This document shows, one piece after another, positions 43,760 to 52,452 of a DNA stretch of 61,289 bases. Location: the NCBI GenBank assembly GCA_024639185.1, contig JAHEIW010000015.1, forward strand, positions 1-61,289, in the 5' to 3' direction. The notes beneath the pieces were generated by a model. It did not search any database and was not told the DNA's origin. It was given only the letters and a program-made list of their open reading frames with translations. The position numbers and the translations under genes are program-made. Within the stretch, counting starts at the first letter, position 1, and each line of letters opens with the position of its first letter. The stretch comes from Deltaproteobacteria bacterium (GTDB taxonomy: Bacteria; Desulfobacterota; Desulfobacteria; Desulfobacterales; JAHEIW01).

Positions 43760-45476
43760 CTTTCTGATACAATACCGCCAGCTCGGCGACATGTTTGACA
43801 CCTTTTCCATGGGGGTCATGGTCGTGGGGCCGGATCGCAAAATCATTTCTTTAAACCACTCCGCTGAAATTATCACCGGATTCAATGAATCGGACTTGCG
43901 CGGCAAGGACTGCAGCCAGGAATTGCTTGAACCGCTGTGTGGCGGCCATTGCCAGTATCTGGATGCCGTTGAAAGCGGTCGGCAGGCCGAACATGTCGAT
44001 TTTGAGATCAGCGACCGCAATAAGGGAAAACAAAATATTACCCGCATCGTATCCCCGATCTACGGACCGGACGGCAACTCGCTGGGATGCATCGAGGTTT
44101 TTCAGGATCACACCGTCTTCAAGGATTTGCTTGAACGGGTCAGACACGATGACCGTCGCTTGAAAATTATTCTGGACAACCTGGATATTGGCTTGCTGAC
44201 CGTCGATCGGGGCGGGCACGTCACTTTTTTTAATAACCGGGCTGAAACCATTACCGGGTTTAACCGCGGCAGTGTTCTGGGAAAATCCTGTAGTATGATA
44301 TTTGGTAAAACCACCTCACTTGATATGCTGCTGTTTAAGGAAACCATTGCCGACGGACAGGCCCGTTCCACCGCAGAAGGCGAAATTAAGACCCGTGACG
44401 GGCAGGCCATACCCATCAGGGCCAATTACATGGCCCTTAAAAATGAAGATGGCCGCATCATCGGCGGTCTGGCGACGATTTCCGACCTATCGTTAAAATA
44501 TCAATTCAACAGCGAAATCAGAGGGCGCTATACCTTTTACGACATGGTTGGCAAGGATCCGGCCATGCAAAAAATCTTTGAAATTGTGCCGGTGGTGGCG
44601 GCCAGCGACGCTACCGTTCTGATTGAAGGCCCCACCGGCACCGGCAAAGATGTTTTGGCCAAGGTCATTCATAATGCCAGCCAGCGTTCAAAGAAACCGC
44701 TGGTTAAAGTAAACTGTGCCGCCCTGCCGGACAATTTGCTGGAATCGGAGATGTTTGGTTACGTTAAAGGGGCTTTCACCGGAGCGGACCAGAACAAGCC
44801 CGGGCGCTTTCAGGAAGCAGATCGTGGCACCATTTTTTTGGACGAAATCGGAGACCTGCCCTTATCGCTGCAGGCCAAGCTGTTGCGGGTCCTGGAGGAC
44901 AAGGAGTTTTATCCGCTGGGCAGTCGCAAGACCACGCGGGTGGATGTGCGCATCATTTCAGCGACCAACCAGAATCTGGAGCAGCTCGTCAAAGAAAAAC
45001 GCTTTCGCGAAGATCTGTTCTACCGGCTCAATGTGATGCGACTGGACCTGCCTTCATTGAAAAACCGCAGGGGTGACATTCCCCTGCTCATTTCTCATAT
45101 TTTAAAACGCCTGTGCGCCACACGAGACACAAGCGTTGAAAAAATTTCAAACGATGCGCTCGAGGTGCTGTTAAACCATGATTACCCCGGAAACGTCAGG
45201 GAACTGGAAAACATCATCGAGCACGCTTTGATTGTCTGCCGGGAAAACATCATCGAACGCCATCATCTGCCGCTTTCTCTTCAGGGCGATCTTCCCGCCC
45301 GTCTGCCGGAAGCACCAAAACCGTCCTTTGAGAAAAACATCCAATACAGCGAAAAAGCCCTGATTTTAGAAGCGCTGCGAAAACACAACTGGAACAAAGG
45401 TAAAACCGCCGCCGACCTCGATATGAACCGTTCCACCCTGTGGCGCAAGATGAAAAAATACGAAATTTCATCCTAA
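43752..45476 (+). CDS. Sigma54-dependent PAS activator (NtrC/bEBP type)
   Basis: A 574-residue activator. PAS1 (about 10-125) contains Cys-rich DCSQELLEPLCGGHCQYLDA; PAS2 (about 135-250) follows. The AAA+ domain (about 265-500) shows Walker A GPTGTGKD, the sigma54-contacting GAFTGA loop, Walker B GTIFLDEIGDLP and the R-finger region. A Fis-type HTH ends the protein (AADLDMNRSTLWRKMKKYEI). There is no receiver, so signals come through PAS domains or partner kinases. It starts inside the previous gene (8 bp overlap). A palindrome and a -24/-12 promoter follow about 250 and 370 bp downstream of its stop; these are its likely targets. Confidence 0.92.
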   Translation: MDDFLIQYRQLGDMFDTFSMGVMVVGPDRKIISLNHSAEIITGFNESDLRGKDCSQELLEPLCGGHCQYLDAVESGRQAEHVDFEISDRNKGKQNITRIVSPIYGPDGNSLGCIEVFQDHTVFKDLLERVRHDDRRLKIILDNLDIGLLTVDRGGHVTFFNNRAETITGFNRGSVLGKSCSMIFGKTTSLDMLLFKETIADGQARSTAEGEIKTRDGQAIPIRANYMALKNEDGRIIGGLATISDLSLKYQFNSEIRGRYTFYDMVGKDPAMQKIFEIVPVVAASDATVLIEGPTGTGKDVLAKVIHNASQRSKKPLVKVNCAALPDNLLESEMFGYVKGAFTGADQNKPGRFQEADRGTIFLDEIGDLPLSLQAKLLRVLEDKEFYPLGSRKTTRVDVRIISATNQNLEQLVKEKRFREDLFYRLNVMRLDLPSLKNRRGDIPLLISHILKRLCATRDTSVEKISNDALEVLLNHDYPGNVRELENIIEHALIVCRENIIERHHLPLSLQGDLPARLPEAPKPSFEKNIQYSEKALILEALRKHNWNKGKTAADLDMNRSTLWRKMKKYEISS

Positions 45477-45560
45477 CCCCCCACCGATCTGAATCAAATC
45501 CTGTCAAACCTGTCACATATTTTGCGTGAACATCTTCAAAAATAAAAATCTTTCCCTGAA

Positions 45561-45606
45561 TTGATGCATATTGATGCATAAATGTTGCAATACGTTGCAA
45601 TAACGC
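45561..45606 (+). promoter_or_regulatory. Half-site cluster upstream of the tmc promoter
   Basis: Direct repeats ttgatgcata (twice) and gttgcaata (twice) in tandem. The gttgcaa units match half of the 28-bp palindrome further downstream, so these look like secondary binding sites. Confidence 0.45.
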
Positions 45607-45723
45607 CATGCCCATTCGCTTCGATCTGAAGTGAATAGATAACATATTATAAAAACATCAAAAAAATGATTATGTAAAAACCTTTTCTTATCAGATAAGA
45701 ATCTATCACTTTGTAATTCTCAA

Positions 45724-45751
45724 AAATACGTTGCAAATTTGCAACGTATTT
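45724..45751 (+). promoter_or_regulatory. 28-bp perfect palindrome, probable activator binding site (UAS)
   Basis: aaatacgttgcaaa / tttgcaacgtattt is a perfect inverted repeat with no spacer, about 95-120 bp upstream of the -24/-12 promoter. Distance and symmetry fit an enhancer site for a sigma54 activator with a Fis-type HTH, most likely the one encoded just upstream. Confidence 0.6.
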
Positions 45752-45844
45752 AGGCCTCTCTGGATCTCTGAAAATTTCTCGCCCATATTTTAACCACCTG
45801 AAAATATTATAAAATTATTTATTATCAACGTTATTGTGGGTTGC

Positions 45845-45860
45845 TGGCACGTTTGATGCT
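45845..45860 (+). promoter_or_regulatory. Sigma54 -24/-12 promoter
   Basis: TGGCACGTTTGATGCT matches TGGCAC-N5-TTGCW with one mismatch at the first T of TTGC. GG and GC are the required 12 bases apart. It lies about 70-85 bp before the first gene of the USP-RR-tmcDCBA series. The surrounding 45477-45928 stretch has no gene. Confidence 0.65.
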
Positions 45861-45928
45861 CAAAGAGTGTTTAGTCACCACGGCGAAACACATATCGCAA
45901 CACACGATGGAAACCTATTTGTGAACCC

Positions 45929-46471
45929 ATGATTGTTATGAACGCTATCACCTTAAAAACAAACGGCACCATTCACTATGCGGGCAAAGCTGTCGACGCT
46001 GTACGGCTCGATTTGCTCAGTTGCCAGATTGCCCTTGAGGATGTGTACACCTTGAGAAGCTTTTTTAAGATGCTCGATAGATATGCGCTGTTTGCAAAGC
46101 TGAATGCATTTTTCCCCACCTTTACCGAGCAGGTTCAAAGCTGTCCGGATCAGGGCTGCGATACCGGTTTGCTCGACTATCTGGAATTCGGCAAAACGGT
46201 TGAGATGATCGGCGTTCCGGATAAGCGACTGGAAATATACAATTCCCTTTTTGGCGTCCACGCCAGAAAGACTTCTGAGATTAAATCCATGCAACTTGCC
46301 GGTCTGCTGGACGTGCCGCTCAAGCTCGGAAGGCTGAAGCACATTGTTTTTGGGGACCGTGTCGATATTTTCGAATTTGATACGGTCTACACGCTGTTCG
46401 AATTTATCGATGGGATTGCGTGGCAACTCAGTTTTCACGCCACCCCGGAACACTGCGCGCTAAGGAGGTAA
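45929..46471 (+). CDS. Unknown protein, first gene after the sigma54 promoter
   Basis: A 180-residue soluble protein with no recognised domain. It begins MIVMNAITLKTNGTIHYAGK; mid-part SCPDQGCDTGLLDYLEFGKT has two closely spaced Cys. The C-terminus is hydrophobic and aromatic (DTVYTLFEFIDGIAWQLSFH). The start could be 45929 or 45938; neither has a clear RBS. Its position at the head of a sigma54-driven operon with a stress protein, a receiver and tmcDCBA suggests a role in that module, but no function can be named. Confidence 0.6.
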   Translation: MIVMNAITLKTNGTIHYAGKAVDAVRLDLLSCQIALEDVYTLRSFFKMLDRYALFAKLNAFFPTFTEQVQSCPDQGCDTGLLDYLEFGKTVEMIGVPDKRLEIYNSLFGVHARKTSEIKSMQLAGLLDVPLKLGRLKHIVFGDRVDIFEFDTVYTLFEFIDGIAWQLSFHATPEHCALRR

Positions 46472-46476
46472 GCGAA

Positions 46477-47400
46477 ATGTTTAAAAAAATACTTTTTGCT
46501 ACAACGGCTTCCCCCACCTGCGATAATGCCGCCAAAGTGGCCTTCGATCTGGAAATGAAGTGGGATGCGAAGCTTCACATTTTTCATGTCTTGGGCATCC
46601 CCAGTCGCGGCTATAGCCCCTTTGTTACCGACGTGAGAACCGGTGAGCTCACAGAGCCGGATCCGGACTATATCGAGTGGGTCAAAGAAGAAATGAAAAA
46701 TACCTATGACACCCTGCTGGCCGACAGCGAGAACTCGGTCATTGAAGCTGCGGTGGGCGTTCCCTATCGGGAAATCTTGAGAAAGGCACGCAAGGAAGAC
46801 ATTGATCTCATTATCATGGGCTCGCACAGCCGGCAGGAGGATGTTGGCGCCACCCGTTACCGCAGCATTGCCGGCAGTACGATGCAAAAGGTTGCCAAGG
46901 CCGCCCGCTGTCCGGTGGTGATCATCAGCCGGCCATGCACCACCTGCTGGAAGTTGTTTTCCAATATTGTATTCGGCACCGATTTTTCCAAGGCCGCCGA
47001 TTATGCTTACAAGTGGGCTTACGGCCTGGCCCGTGAGGTGGGGGCCAAACTGCACCTTTTCCATGCCTGCGAAATCAACACCGGCCCTGCCGGCGTTATC
47101 ATGGGGCAGTCAGAGATTGAAGCGCAAATTGCAGCGGCCAGACAAAAAATTAAAAAGCGTTATGTCGCCAAGATGGATGGATATGACAACTACGATATCG
47201 AAGTCCGCGAAGGGATTCCGTATGTTGAGATATTGAAGTTTGCCCGTGAAAGGACCGGTGATTTGATCGTGATGGCCCACCATACCCGGGAAATTGATCC
47301 GGAAGAGGCGGAGCTCGGCAGCACGGTTGAGCAGGTGGTTCTGCGATCTGCCTGTCCGGTGGCCAGCGTCAATCATCCGGACAAAGTGGCTCATCTATAA
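46477..47400 (+). CDS. Tandem universal stress protein
   Basis: A 307-residue protein made of two Usp domains (about 1-150 and 160-305). Each shows the (I/L)-F-x-T start and the GSHS/AHHT region: first domain LIIMGSHSRQ and CPVVIISRP; second VFGTDFSKAADYAYKW, LIVMAHHTRE and CPVASVNHP. The ATP-type G-2X-G-9X-G(S/T) motif is only partly visible. ATG 46477 follows AAGGAGGTAAGCGAA; the longer frame from 46420 is discarded. Universal stress proteins next to redox complexes are common in sulfate reducers. Confidence 0.9.
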   Translation: MFKKILFATTASPTCDNAAKVAFDLEMKWDAKLHIFHVLGIPSRGYSPFVTDVRTGELTEPDPDYIEWVKEEMKNTYDTLLADSENSVIEAAVGVPYREILRKARKEDIDLIIMGSHSRQEDVGATRYRSIAGSTMQKVAKAARCPVVIISRPCTTCWKLFSNIVFGTDFSKAADYAYKWAYGLAREVGAKLHLFHACEINTGPAGVIMGQSEIEAQIAAARQKIKKRYVAKMDGYDNYDIEVREGIPYVEILKFARERTGDLIVMAHHTREIDPEEAELGSTVEQVVLRSACPVASVNHPDKVAHL

Positions 47401-47443
47401 ATGCCGGTGACCGCAACGGCAGCTGTGAGGGTGGGGTTATTGT

Positions 47444-47839
47444 ATGAAAAAGAAAACGGTTCTGATCGTAGAAGATGAATTGGATATGAGAATTTTCATA
47501 TCCACGCTTCTTGAAACCAGCGGATATATGCCGGTTGTGACCCGGGATGGAACCGAAGGCATGCTCAAAGCCAGAGATGTTTATCCGGATCTGATCATTT
47601 TAGATGTCATGATGCCCGGCGAAGGTGGCGTGCAGATGTACCGGCAGCTGAAAACCGATAAAAACCTTTGCGATATTCCGGTGATCATGCTGTCCGCCGT
47701 TACTCAAAAAACCTTTGCACATTATCTCAATATGGTCAACGCGCGACTCAAGGATCCCATTCCGGATCCGGACGCTTACATTGAAAAACCGCCTGAAGCC
47801 GAGCAGCTACTCACAGTGGCAACTGCTTTGATCGGTTAG
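47444..47839 (+). CDS. Single-domain response regulator (family A, tmc-linked)
   Basis: A 131-residue receiver: VLIVEDELDMRIFIST, Asp in LIILDVMMPGEGG, Ser in VIMLSAV, and Lys in YIEKPPEAEQL. The IPDPDAY insertion before the Lys matches the 39912 receiver, making them paralogues. No output domain. It sits between the universal stress gene and tmcD, so a regulatory or enzymatic-control role over the Tmc complex is possible (inference). Confidence 0.88.
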   Translation: MKKKTVLIVEDELDMRIFISTLLETSGYMPVVTRDGTEGMLKARDVYPDLIILDVMMPGEGGVQMYRQLKTDKNLCDIPVIMLSAVTQKTFAHYLNMVNARLKDPIPDPDAYIEKPPEAEQLLTVATALIG

Positions 47840-47928
47840 CAGCGCTGGGCTCAAAACGGTCGCAGTTAACAAAAGCAGGTAAACGGGTGGCCAAGGAAAG
47901 CCAAATTACGCAAACAGGAGTTGAACAA

Positions 47929-49194
47929 ATGCTGACACGAATCGAATGGGATTGGGAACCTGGCAGCAGAGAAATTGCCGATATCAGCAAGTGGCAGACC
48001 CAATTTAACTGGGTCGAGGAGCCCTGCGTCAGTCCCAATGGCGAGCAGGTCGCTGCCATTGTCAACCTGGCCGAAGGTGAATTTAACGTCTGTGTGAATG
48101 GTAAGACCTGGGAGACGGTTTTCGATAAAATCTGGCATCTGCGTTTTGCGCCAGACGGTCGCCCGGTGGCTTTTGTGTCCGACACGGGAGAGTGGACCGT
48201 GGCAGTGGACGGCCGCACCTGGACGCATAAGTTCGGCTATGTGTGGGACATGATGTTCAGCCCTGACGGGCAAAACATCGCCGTTGCCGTCCAGCAGGAT
48301 ATGGCGTACGGCATGGCCTTAAATGACGTGATCTGGAAAAAAACATATTCCAATTTAACCAACCCCACACTTAGCCCTGACGGTTCGAGCACCGCAGCCA
48401 CTGTTCAGGTGGCCGACTTTGGCGAAGGCGAAATTTATAAATTTCAAAAGGGTGTCTTTAGCGTGGCCCTGGACGGTCAAACCTGGGATACCGCTTTTGT
48501 CAATGTCTGGAAAAGCGCCATTAGCGCAGATGGTCAAAAGCTGGCGGCCGAGGTGCGGCTGAATCTCTATGACTACACGATTGCCGTTAATGGGACACCC
48601 TGGTCGCAAACATTTGATTGTGTCTGGGAACCCATTTTTCATCCGCAAAACAATGCCGTTATCGCTCCGGTCAGAAGCGGCGGTAAATGGTTGCTGGCAC
48701 AGGATGGGCAGATCGTCTGGGATCGAAACTTTGTGCAGCTCTGGCACCCGATGGTCAGTCCCGACGGCAATACGCTGGCAGCGATTGTGGCGCCCAAATA
48801 CGGCCGCTGGACGGTTGCCGTCAACGGTCGCCCCTGGTCGGTGACATTTAAAGATCAACTCAGCGAAGCGGTTTTCAGTCCGGATGGCAAACGTGTTGCA
48901 GCGTCAGCTAAAAGCGACGGGCGCTGGACCATTGTTGCCGACGGTGTCGTGTGGAAAAACCGCTTCGATAGAGTCTGGCCACCGATCTTTAGCCCCAGCG
49001 GTGAAACACTTGCCGCCAAAATTGAAAGAAACGGTCGATACAGCATTGCCGTCAATGATCACATCTGGGATCAGGTGTTTGACGCCGTGTGGGATCCCGT
49101 CTTCAGTCCTGAAGGCGATAAGATTCTGTTGCGCACACTCAATAATGATCGCTACGTGCGCCACGTTGTACCTGTCGAAGAGATTTTACACTAA
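47929..49194 (+). CDS. tmcD: TmcD: Trp-rich beta-propeller-like subunit
   Basis: A 421-residue protein with eight to nine repeats of about 45 residues of the form S-P-(D/N)-G-x-x-(L/V)-A-A-x-V...W-x-(V/I)-A-V-(N/D)-G-x-x-W...(F)-x-x-V-W. It has no signal peptide. D. vulgaris TmcD is a cytoplasmic Trp-rich protein in the same position of the Tmc operon, so the assignment follows from repeats plus context. Start ATG 47929 is preferred to GTG 47887 because CAGGAG lies 8 bp upstream. It is followed 11 bp later by tmcC. Confidence 0.85.
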   Translation: MLTRIEWDWEPGSREIADISKWQTQFNWVEEPCVSPNGEQVAAIVNLAEGEFNVCVNGKTWETVFDKIWHLRFAPDGRPVAFVSDTGEWTVAVDGRTWTHKFGYVWDMMFSPDGQNIAVAVQQDMAYGMALNDVIWKKTYSNLTNPTLSPDGSSTAATVQVADFGEGEIYKFQKGVFSVALDGQTWDTAFVNVWKSAISADGQKLAAEVRLNLYDYTIAVNGTPWSQTFDCVWEPIFHPQNNAVIAPVRSGGKWLLAQDGQIVWDRNFVQLWHPMVSPDGNTLAAIVAPKYGRWTVAVNGRPWSVTFKDQLSEAVFSPDGKRVAASAKSDGRWTIVADGVVWKNRFDRVWPPIFSPSGETLAAKIERNGRYSIAVNDHIWDQVFDAVWDPVFSPEGDKILLRTLNNDRYVRHVVPVEEILH

Positions 49195-49205
49195 AAGGGG
49201 GTTGC

Positions 49206-49865
49206 ATGCACAGCATATACGCTTTTGTGAGTGGACCGCTGGCCTGGCTGGCATTTATCATTTTTATCGGCGGCTGCCTTTACCGGCTGATCAGCCTGAT
49301 GGTACTGGTACACCGCAAAGAAAAATTTATCTACTCCTATATGAGCCTGAAATACAGTCTGCGCTCTATATTTCGCTGGAGCATGCCCTTTGCCACTGAA
49401 AATATGAGAAGGCATCCGGCGCTGACAATCGTTGCCTTTGCGTTTCACATTTGCCTGATCCTGACGCCGCTTTTTCTGCTGGCCCATGTTACCCTGGTCG
49501 AAGAATCCTGGAACATCAGCTGGTGGACGCTGCCCGAGGGGTGGGCTGAGATGATGTCGCTGATTGTCATTTTGGCCTGTGGGTTTTTTCTGATGCGGCG
49601 CCTGGTCAATCCGGAAGTTAAGTATGTGACGTCGGCATCGGACTACATCCTGCTGGCGATTGTGGCCGCACCGTTTATTACCGGAATTTTAGTCTACTAC
49701 CAGTGGTTCGGGTATGAAATACTTTTGATCCTGCACATTCTTTCAGGAGAAATCATGCTGGTGGCCATTCCATTTACCCGGCTGAGCCACATGCTGTTTG
49801 CACCTTTGACCCGGGCGTACATGGGATCGGAATTTGGTGGGGTCAGACATGCCAAAGACTGGTAA
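49206..49865 (+). CDS. tmcC: TmcC: membrane cytochrome b (NarI-like) subunit
   Basis: A 219-residue integral membrane protein with five hydrophobic segments (about 8-30, 70-95, 110-130, 145-165, 170-192). Candidate haem-b ligands lie in FAFHICLIL and LILHILSGE, with a further His in TRLSHML. The pattern matches the gamma subunit of nitrate reductase and DsrM/HmeC relatives. In Tmc it links quinone or menaquinol and the periplasmic cytochrome with the cytoplasmic CCG protein. The neighbours are tmcD 11 bp upstream and tmcB 139 bp downstream. Confidence 0.92.
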   Translation: MHSIYAFVSGPLAWLAFIIFIGGCLYRLISLMVLVHRKEKFIYSYMSLKYSLRSIFRWSMPFATENMRRHPALTIVAFAFHICLILTPLFLLAHVTLVEESWNISWWTLPEGWAEMMSLIVILACGFFLMRRLVNPEVKYVTSASDYILLAIVAAPFITGILVYYQWFGYEILLILHILSGEIMLVAIPFTRLSHMLFAPLTRAYMGSEFGGVRHAKDW

Positions 49866-50004
49866 GTCGAAAATTGAATATTGAATATTAAACCGCAGAT
49901 ATATGTGGCATTTATTCAATTCCTGATGACGTCGACATTCATTATTCCTTGTGCGGTGTTCTGCGGCTAACCAAAAACAATTTAACCAAAAGGAATCATG
50001 AAGA

Positions 50005-51339
50005 ATGGCTGAAGCTGCGAGAAAGGAAGAAAAGAAGATAATCGATGAGGGGCTCGATGTTGGCGTGCAAAACCTGACCGAGGAACGAATAGAAAAAGTC
50101 ATCACCCGTGTTTTAAAAGGTGAATCCGGCGCTCGACTTAAAGCCTATATCGAAACCTGCGTTCACTGTGGCCTGTGCTCAGAAGCCTGCCATTATTATC
50201 TTTCACATGACAAGGATCCGCAGTACTCACCGGTGGGAAAGGTGAAGCAAACCCTGTGGAAAATGCTCAAGGCCAAAGGAAAGGTCAGCGCCGAATTCAT
50301 TAAAGACGCATCTGAGATTGCATCGACGCAATGCAATGTCTGCAAGCGTTGCGCCATGTATTGCCCGTTTGGTATCGACATCGCCTACATGATGCTGACC
50401 GTCCGGCGCATCTGTCATTTGCTGGGTGTAACGCCGCTTTACATTCAGGACACCGCCCACAGCCATGCGGTCACAATGAACCAGATGTGGGTCAAAGATG
50501 ATGAATGGATTGATACGCTGCAGTGGCAGGAAGAAGAAGCCCAGGCCGAAATTCCCACCTTGCGGATTCCGTTAGAAAAAGAGGGGGCTGACATCATGTA
50601 TTCGGTCATCGGGCCTGAGCCCAAATTTCAAGCCCAGCTGCTCTACCAGGCGGCGGTCATCATGGATGTGGCCGGGGTGGACTGGACAATGCCGGCCACA
50701 CCCGGCTGGGATAACAGTGATATGGCCATGTATACTGGCGACAATGAGATCATGGGGCGCGTCAAACGGGCCCATTTCGAGACCGCCGCCCGTCTGCGCG
50801 TGAATCGGATTGTGATGGGTGAATGCGGCCATGCTTTTCGCTCGGTGTACGATATGGGCAACCGCTGGCTGGGCTGGCGCATGCCGCCCATTCCCATCGT
50901 GCATGCCATTGATTTTTATTATGAATTGATCAAAAACAAGAAAATCACCATCACCGAAAAATTCAAGGAGCCCGTTACCCTGCACGACCCCTGTAACGTG
51001 ATTCGAGGCGGCGGTCTGGCCGAAAAGGCCCGTTTTGTGATCAATGCCATCTGTGAACAGCTGATCGAGATGCATCCCAACCGCGAACACAATTATTGCT
51101 GCTGTGCCGGCGGCGGGGTGATCAATTGCGGACCGCCCTACAAGATGACGCGCATGGACGGCAACCGCATCAAAGCCGAGCAGCTATTTGCAGCCAAGTC
51201 CAGGGGTGCCAAGATATTGATTGCCCCCTGTCACAATTGTCACAGTGGCCTTGAGGATATCAATCATCACTACGGGCTGGGGTATGAGGTTAAATTTATC
51301 AGCGATATTTTATATGATGTGATAGAAAAACCTTCATAA
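50005..51339 (+). CDS. tmcB: TmcB: CCG-domain Fe-S protein (HdrD-like)
   Basis: A 444-residue cytoplasmic protein. Two [4Fe-4S] motifs, CVHCGLCSEACH (about 52-63) and CNVCKRCAMYC (about 110-120), are followed by two cysteine-rich CCG-type regions: GECGHAFRSVYD and HDPCN (first), and NYCCCAGGG with PCHNCHSG (second), as in HdrD. It passes electrons to or from a cytoplasmic partner and is a subunit of the Tmc membrane complex. It is preceded by AAGGA at a slightly long spacing. The stop is followed at once by a GGTTCA hairpin. Confidence 0.93.
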   Translation: MAEAARKEEKKIIDEGLDVGVQNLTEERIEKVITRVLKGESGARLKAYIETCVHCGLCSEACHYYLSHDKDPQYSPVGKVKQTLWKMLKAKGKVSAEFIKDASEIASTQCNVCKRCAMYCPFGIDIAYMMLTVRRICHLLGVTPLYIQDTAHSHAVTMNQMWVKDDEWIDTLQWQEEEAQAEIPTLRIPLEKEGADIMYSVIGPEPKFQAQLLYQAAVIMDVAGVDWTMPATPGWDNSDMAMYTGDNEIMGRVKRAHFETAARLRVNRIVMGECGHAFRSVYDMGNRWLGWRMPPIPIVHAIDFYYELIKNKKITITEKFKEPVTLHDPCNVIRGGGLAEKARFVINAICEQLIEMHPNREHNYCCCAGGGVINCGPPYKMTRMDGNRIKAEQLFAAKSRGAKILIAPCHNCHSGLEDINHHYGLGYEVKFISDILYDVIEKPS

Positions 51340-51399
51340 GGTTCAAAGGTTCTGCGGTTCAGATTAACCCTGAACCCTGAACGCCGAACCTATGAACCT
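51339..51399. repeat. GGTTCA hairpin between tmcB and tmcA
   Basis: aggttcaaaggttc on the left and gaacctatgaacct on the right form an imperfect inverted repeat starting at the last base of the tmcB stop. It may set a different transcript level for tmcA, or simply be a repeat insertion. Confidence 0.75.
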
Positions 51400-51419
51400 G
51401 AATATTGGAAGGAGTTGGC

Positions 51420-51800
51420 ATGATGAAAAAAAGGATATTTTTACTGATGGCGCTCCTGCTTGTTGGCGCGTTTCTGATACCCGCATATTCACAGGAAGAT
51501 ATGGAGGTGGTTGATGACGCGGGTTTTTCAAAAAAACAGCGCCCCTCGGCCGTTTTTCGGCACGATGAACACAACGAAAAAGCGGCACTGGAAGATTGTG
51601 CTGAATGCCATCATGTTTACGAAGACGGCAATAAATTGGAAGATGAGTCCTCAGAGGATCAAAGCTGTTCCGAATGCCATGATGAGGAGGGCTCGGGCGA
51701 TATGCCCGGTTTGCGCAAGGCATTCCATACCAATTGCAAAGGCTGTCACCTTGCACAGGAAAAAGGTCCGGTGATGTGCGGTTCATGCCATGTCAGATAA
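51420..51800 (+). CDS. tmcA: TmcA: tetrahaem cytochrome c3 (type II-like)
   Basis: A 126-residue periplasmic cytochrome. The signal peptide [20 protein letters not shown] ends near AYSQ. Four CXXCH motifs are present: CAECH, CSECH, CKGCH and CGSCH. The axial His region FRHDEHNEK and a strongly acidic surface (many Asp/Glu) match the acidic cytochrome c3 of the Tmc complex. It takes electrons from periplasmic hydrogenases and passes them to the membrane subunit. The ATG 51420 with GGAAGGAG upstream is chosen over the TTG at 51405. Confidence 0.93.
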   Translation: MMKKRIFLLMALLLVGAFLIPAYSQEDMEVVDDAGFSKKQRPSAVFRHDEHNEKAALEDCAECHHVYEDGNKLEDESSEDQSCSECHDEEGSGDMPGLRKAFHTNCKGCHLAQEKGPVMCGSCHVR

Positions 51801-51924
51801 TCCTAAGTTGAGCGTTACAAATTTCAAAAAAGGAGTCTTTTTATATCTAATGAATTCTATCGATTTAAATTTTTTAAAATTTGAAACCCTACGGGATTGC
51901 CGATCTTACCGCATCTACTGTGTT

Positions 51925-51965
51925 AGATGTCGTCCCGCATAGTACACTATAGCGGGACGACATCT
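51925..51965. terminator. Long hairpin after tmcA, terminator or repeat element
   Basis: agatgtcgtcccgcatag / ctatagcgggacgacatct with one bulge and a taca loop. No U tract follows directly. Outer parts (cgcatctac / gtagctgcgg) extend the inverted repeat to roughly 51890-51990. The rest of the 51801-52065 gap shows no gene. Confidence 0.65.
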
Positions 51966-52065
51966 GCCTTGTAGCTGCGGCAACCTCGACAACCGCTCAA
52001 TTTAGGTAAAAATTAAATCCGGATTGAAAACAAAACGCGCCATCCGGACCGAAGGAGAATGAGCC

Positions 52066-52416
52066 ATGCCGAAGAAAATTCTAATTATTGACGATGACCC
52101 CGCTATCGTCCGATACCTTAAGGCGGTGTTTAGTGATAACGGCTATGCCACCTGCAACGCCTCCAGCAGCATGGAGGGGTTGGCGGTTGTCAAAGCAGAA
52201 AAGCCGGATCTGATCTGTCTGGATTTGCAAATGCCCGGTGAATGGGGCCCCCGCTTTTACCGCAATCTGCGCAAAGATAAAGAATTAAAAGACACGCCCG
52301 TGATTGTGATTAGCGGAATCGACGGTGACCATGCGGTTAAAGATGCGGTTGCATTTGTTAAAAAGCCCTTTGATCCGGAAAAACTCGTCGGGATTGTTAA
52401 AAACACGATTGGCTAG
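52066..52416 (+). CDS. Single-domain response regulator
   Basis: A 116-residue receiver: ILIIDDDPAIVRYLKAV, Asp in LICLDLQMPGEWG, VIVISGI and VKKPFDPEKLV. The receiver resembles those in the region but lacks the IPDP insertion. No output domain. RBS GAAGGAGAATGAGCC precedes the ATG. It lies between tmcA and the receiver-PAS kinase. Confidence 0.88.
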   Translation: MPKKILIIDDDPAIVRYLKAVFSDNGYATCNASSSMEGLAVVKAEKPDLICLDLQMPGEWGPRFYRNLRKDKELKDTPVIVISGIDGDHAVKDAVAFVKKPFDPEKLVGIVKNTIG

Positions 52417-52452
52417 TGTGTCATACGAGAAATAACGGTTATTGAAAAATGC

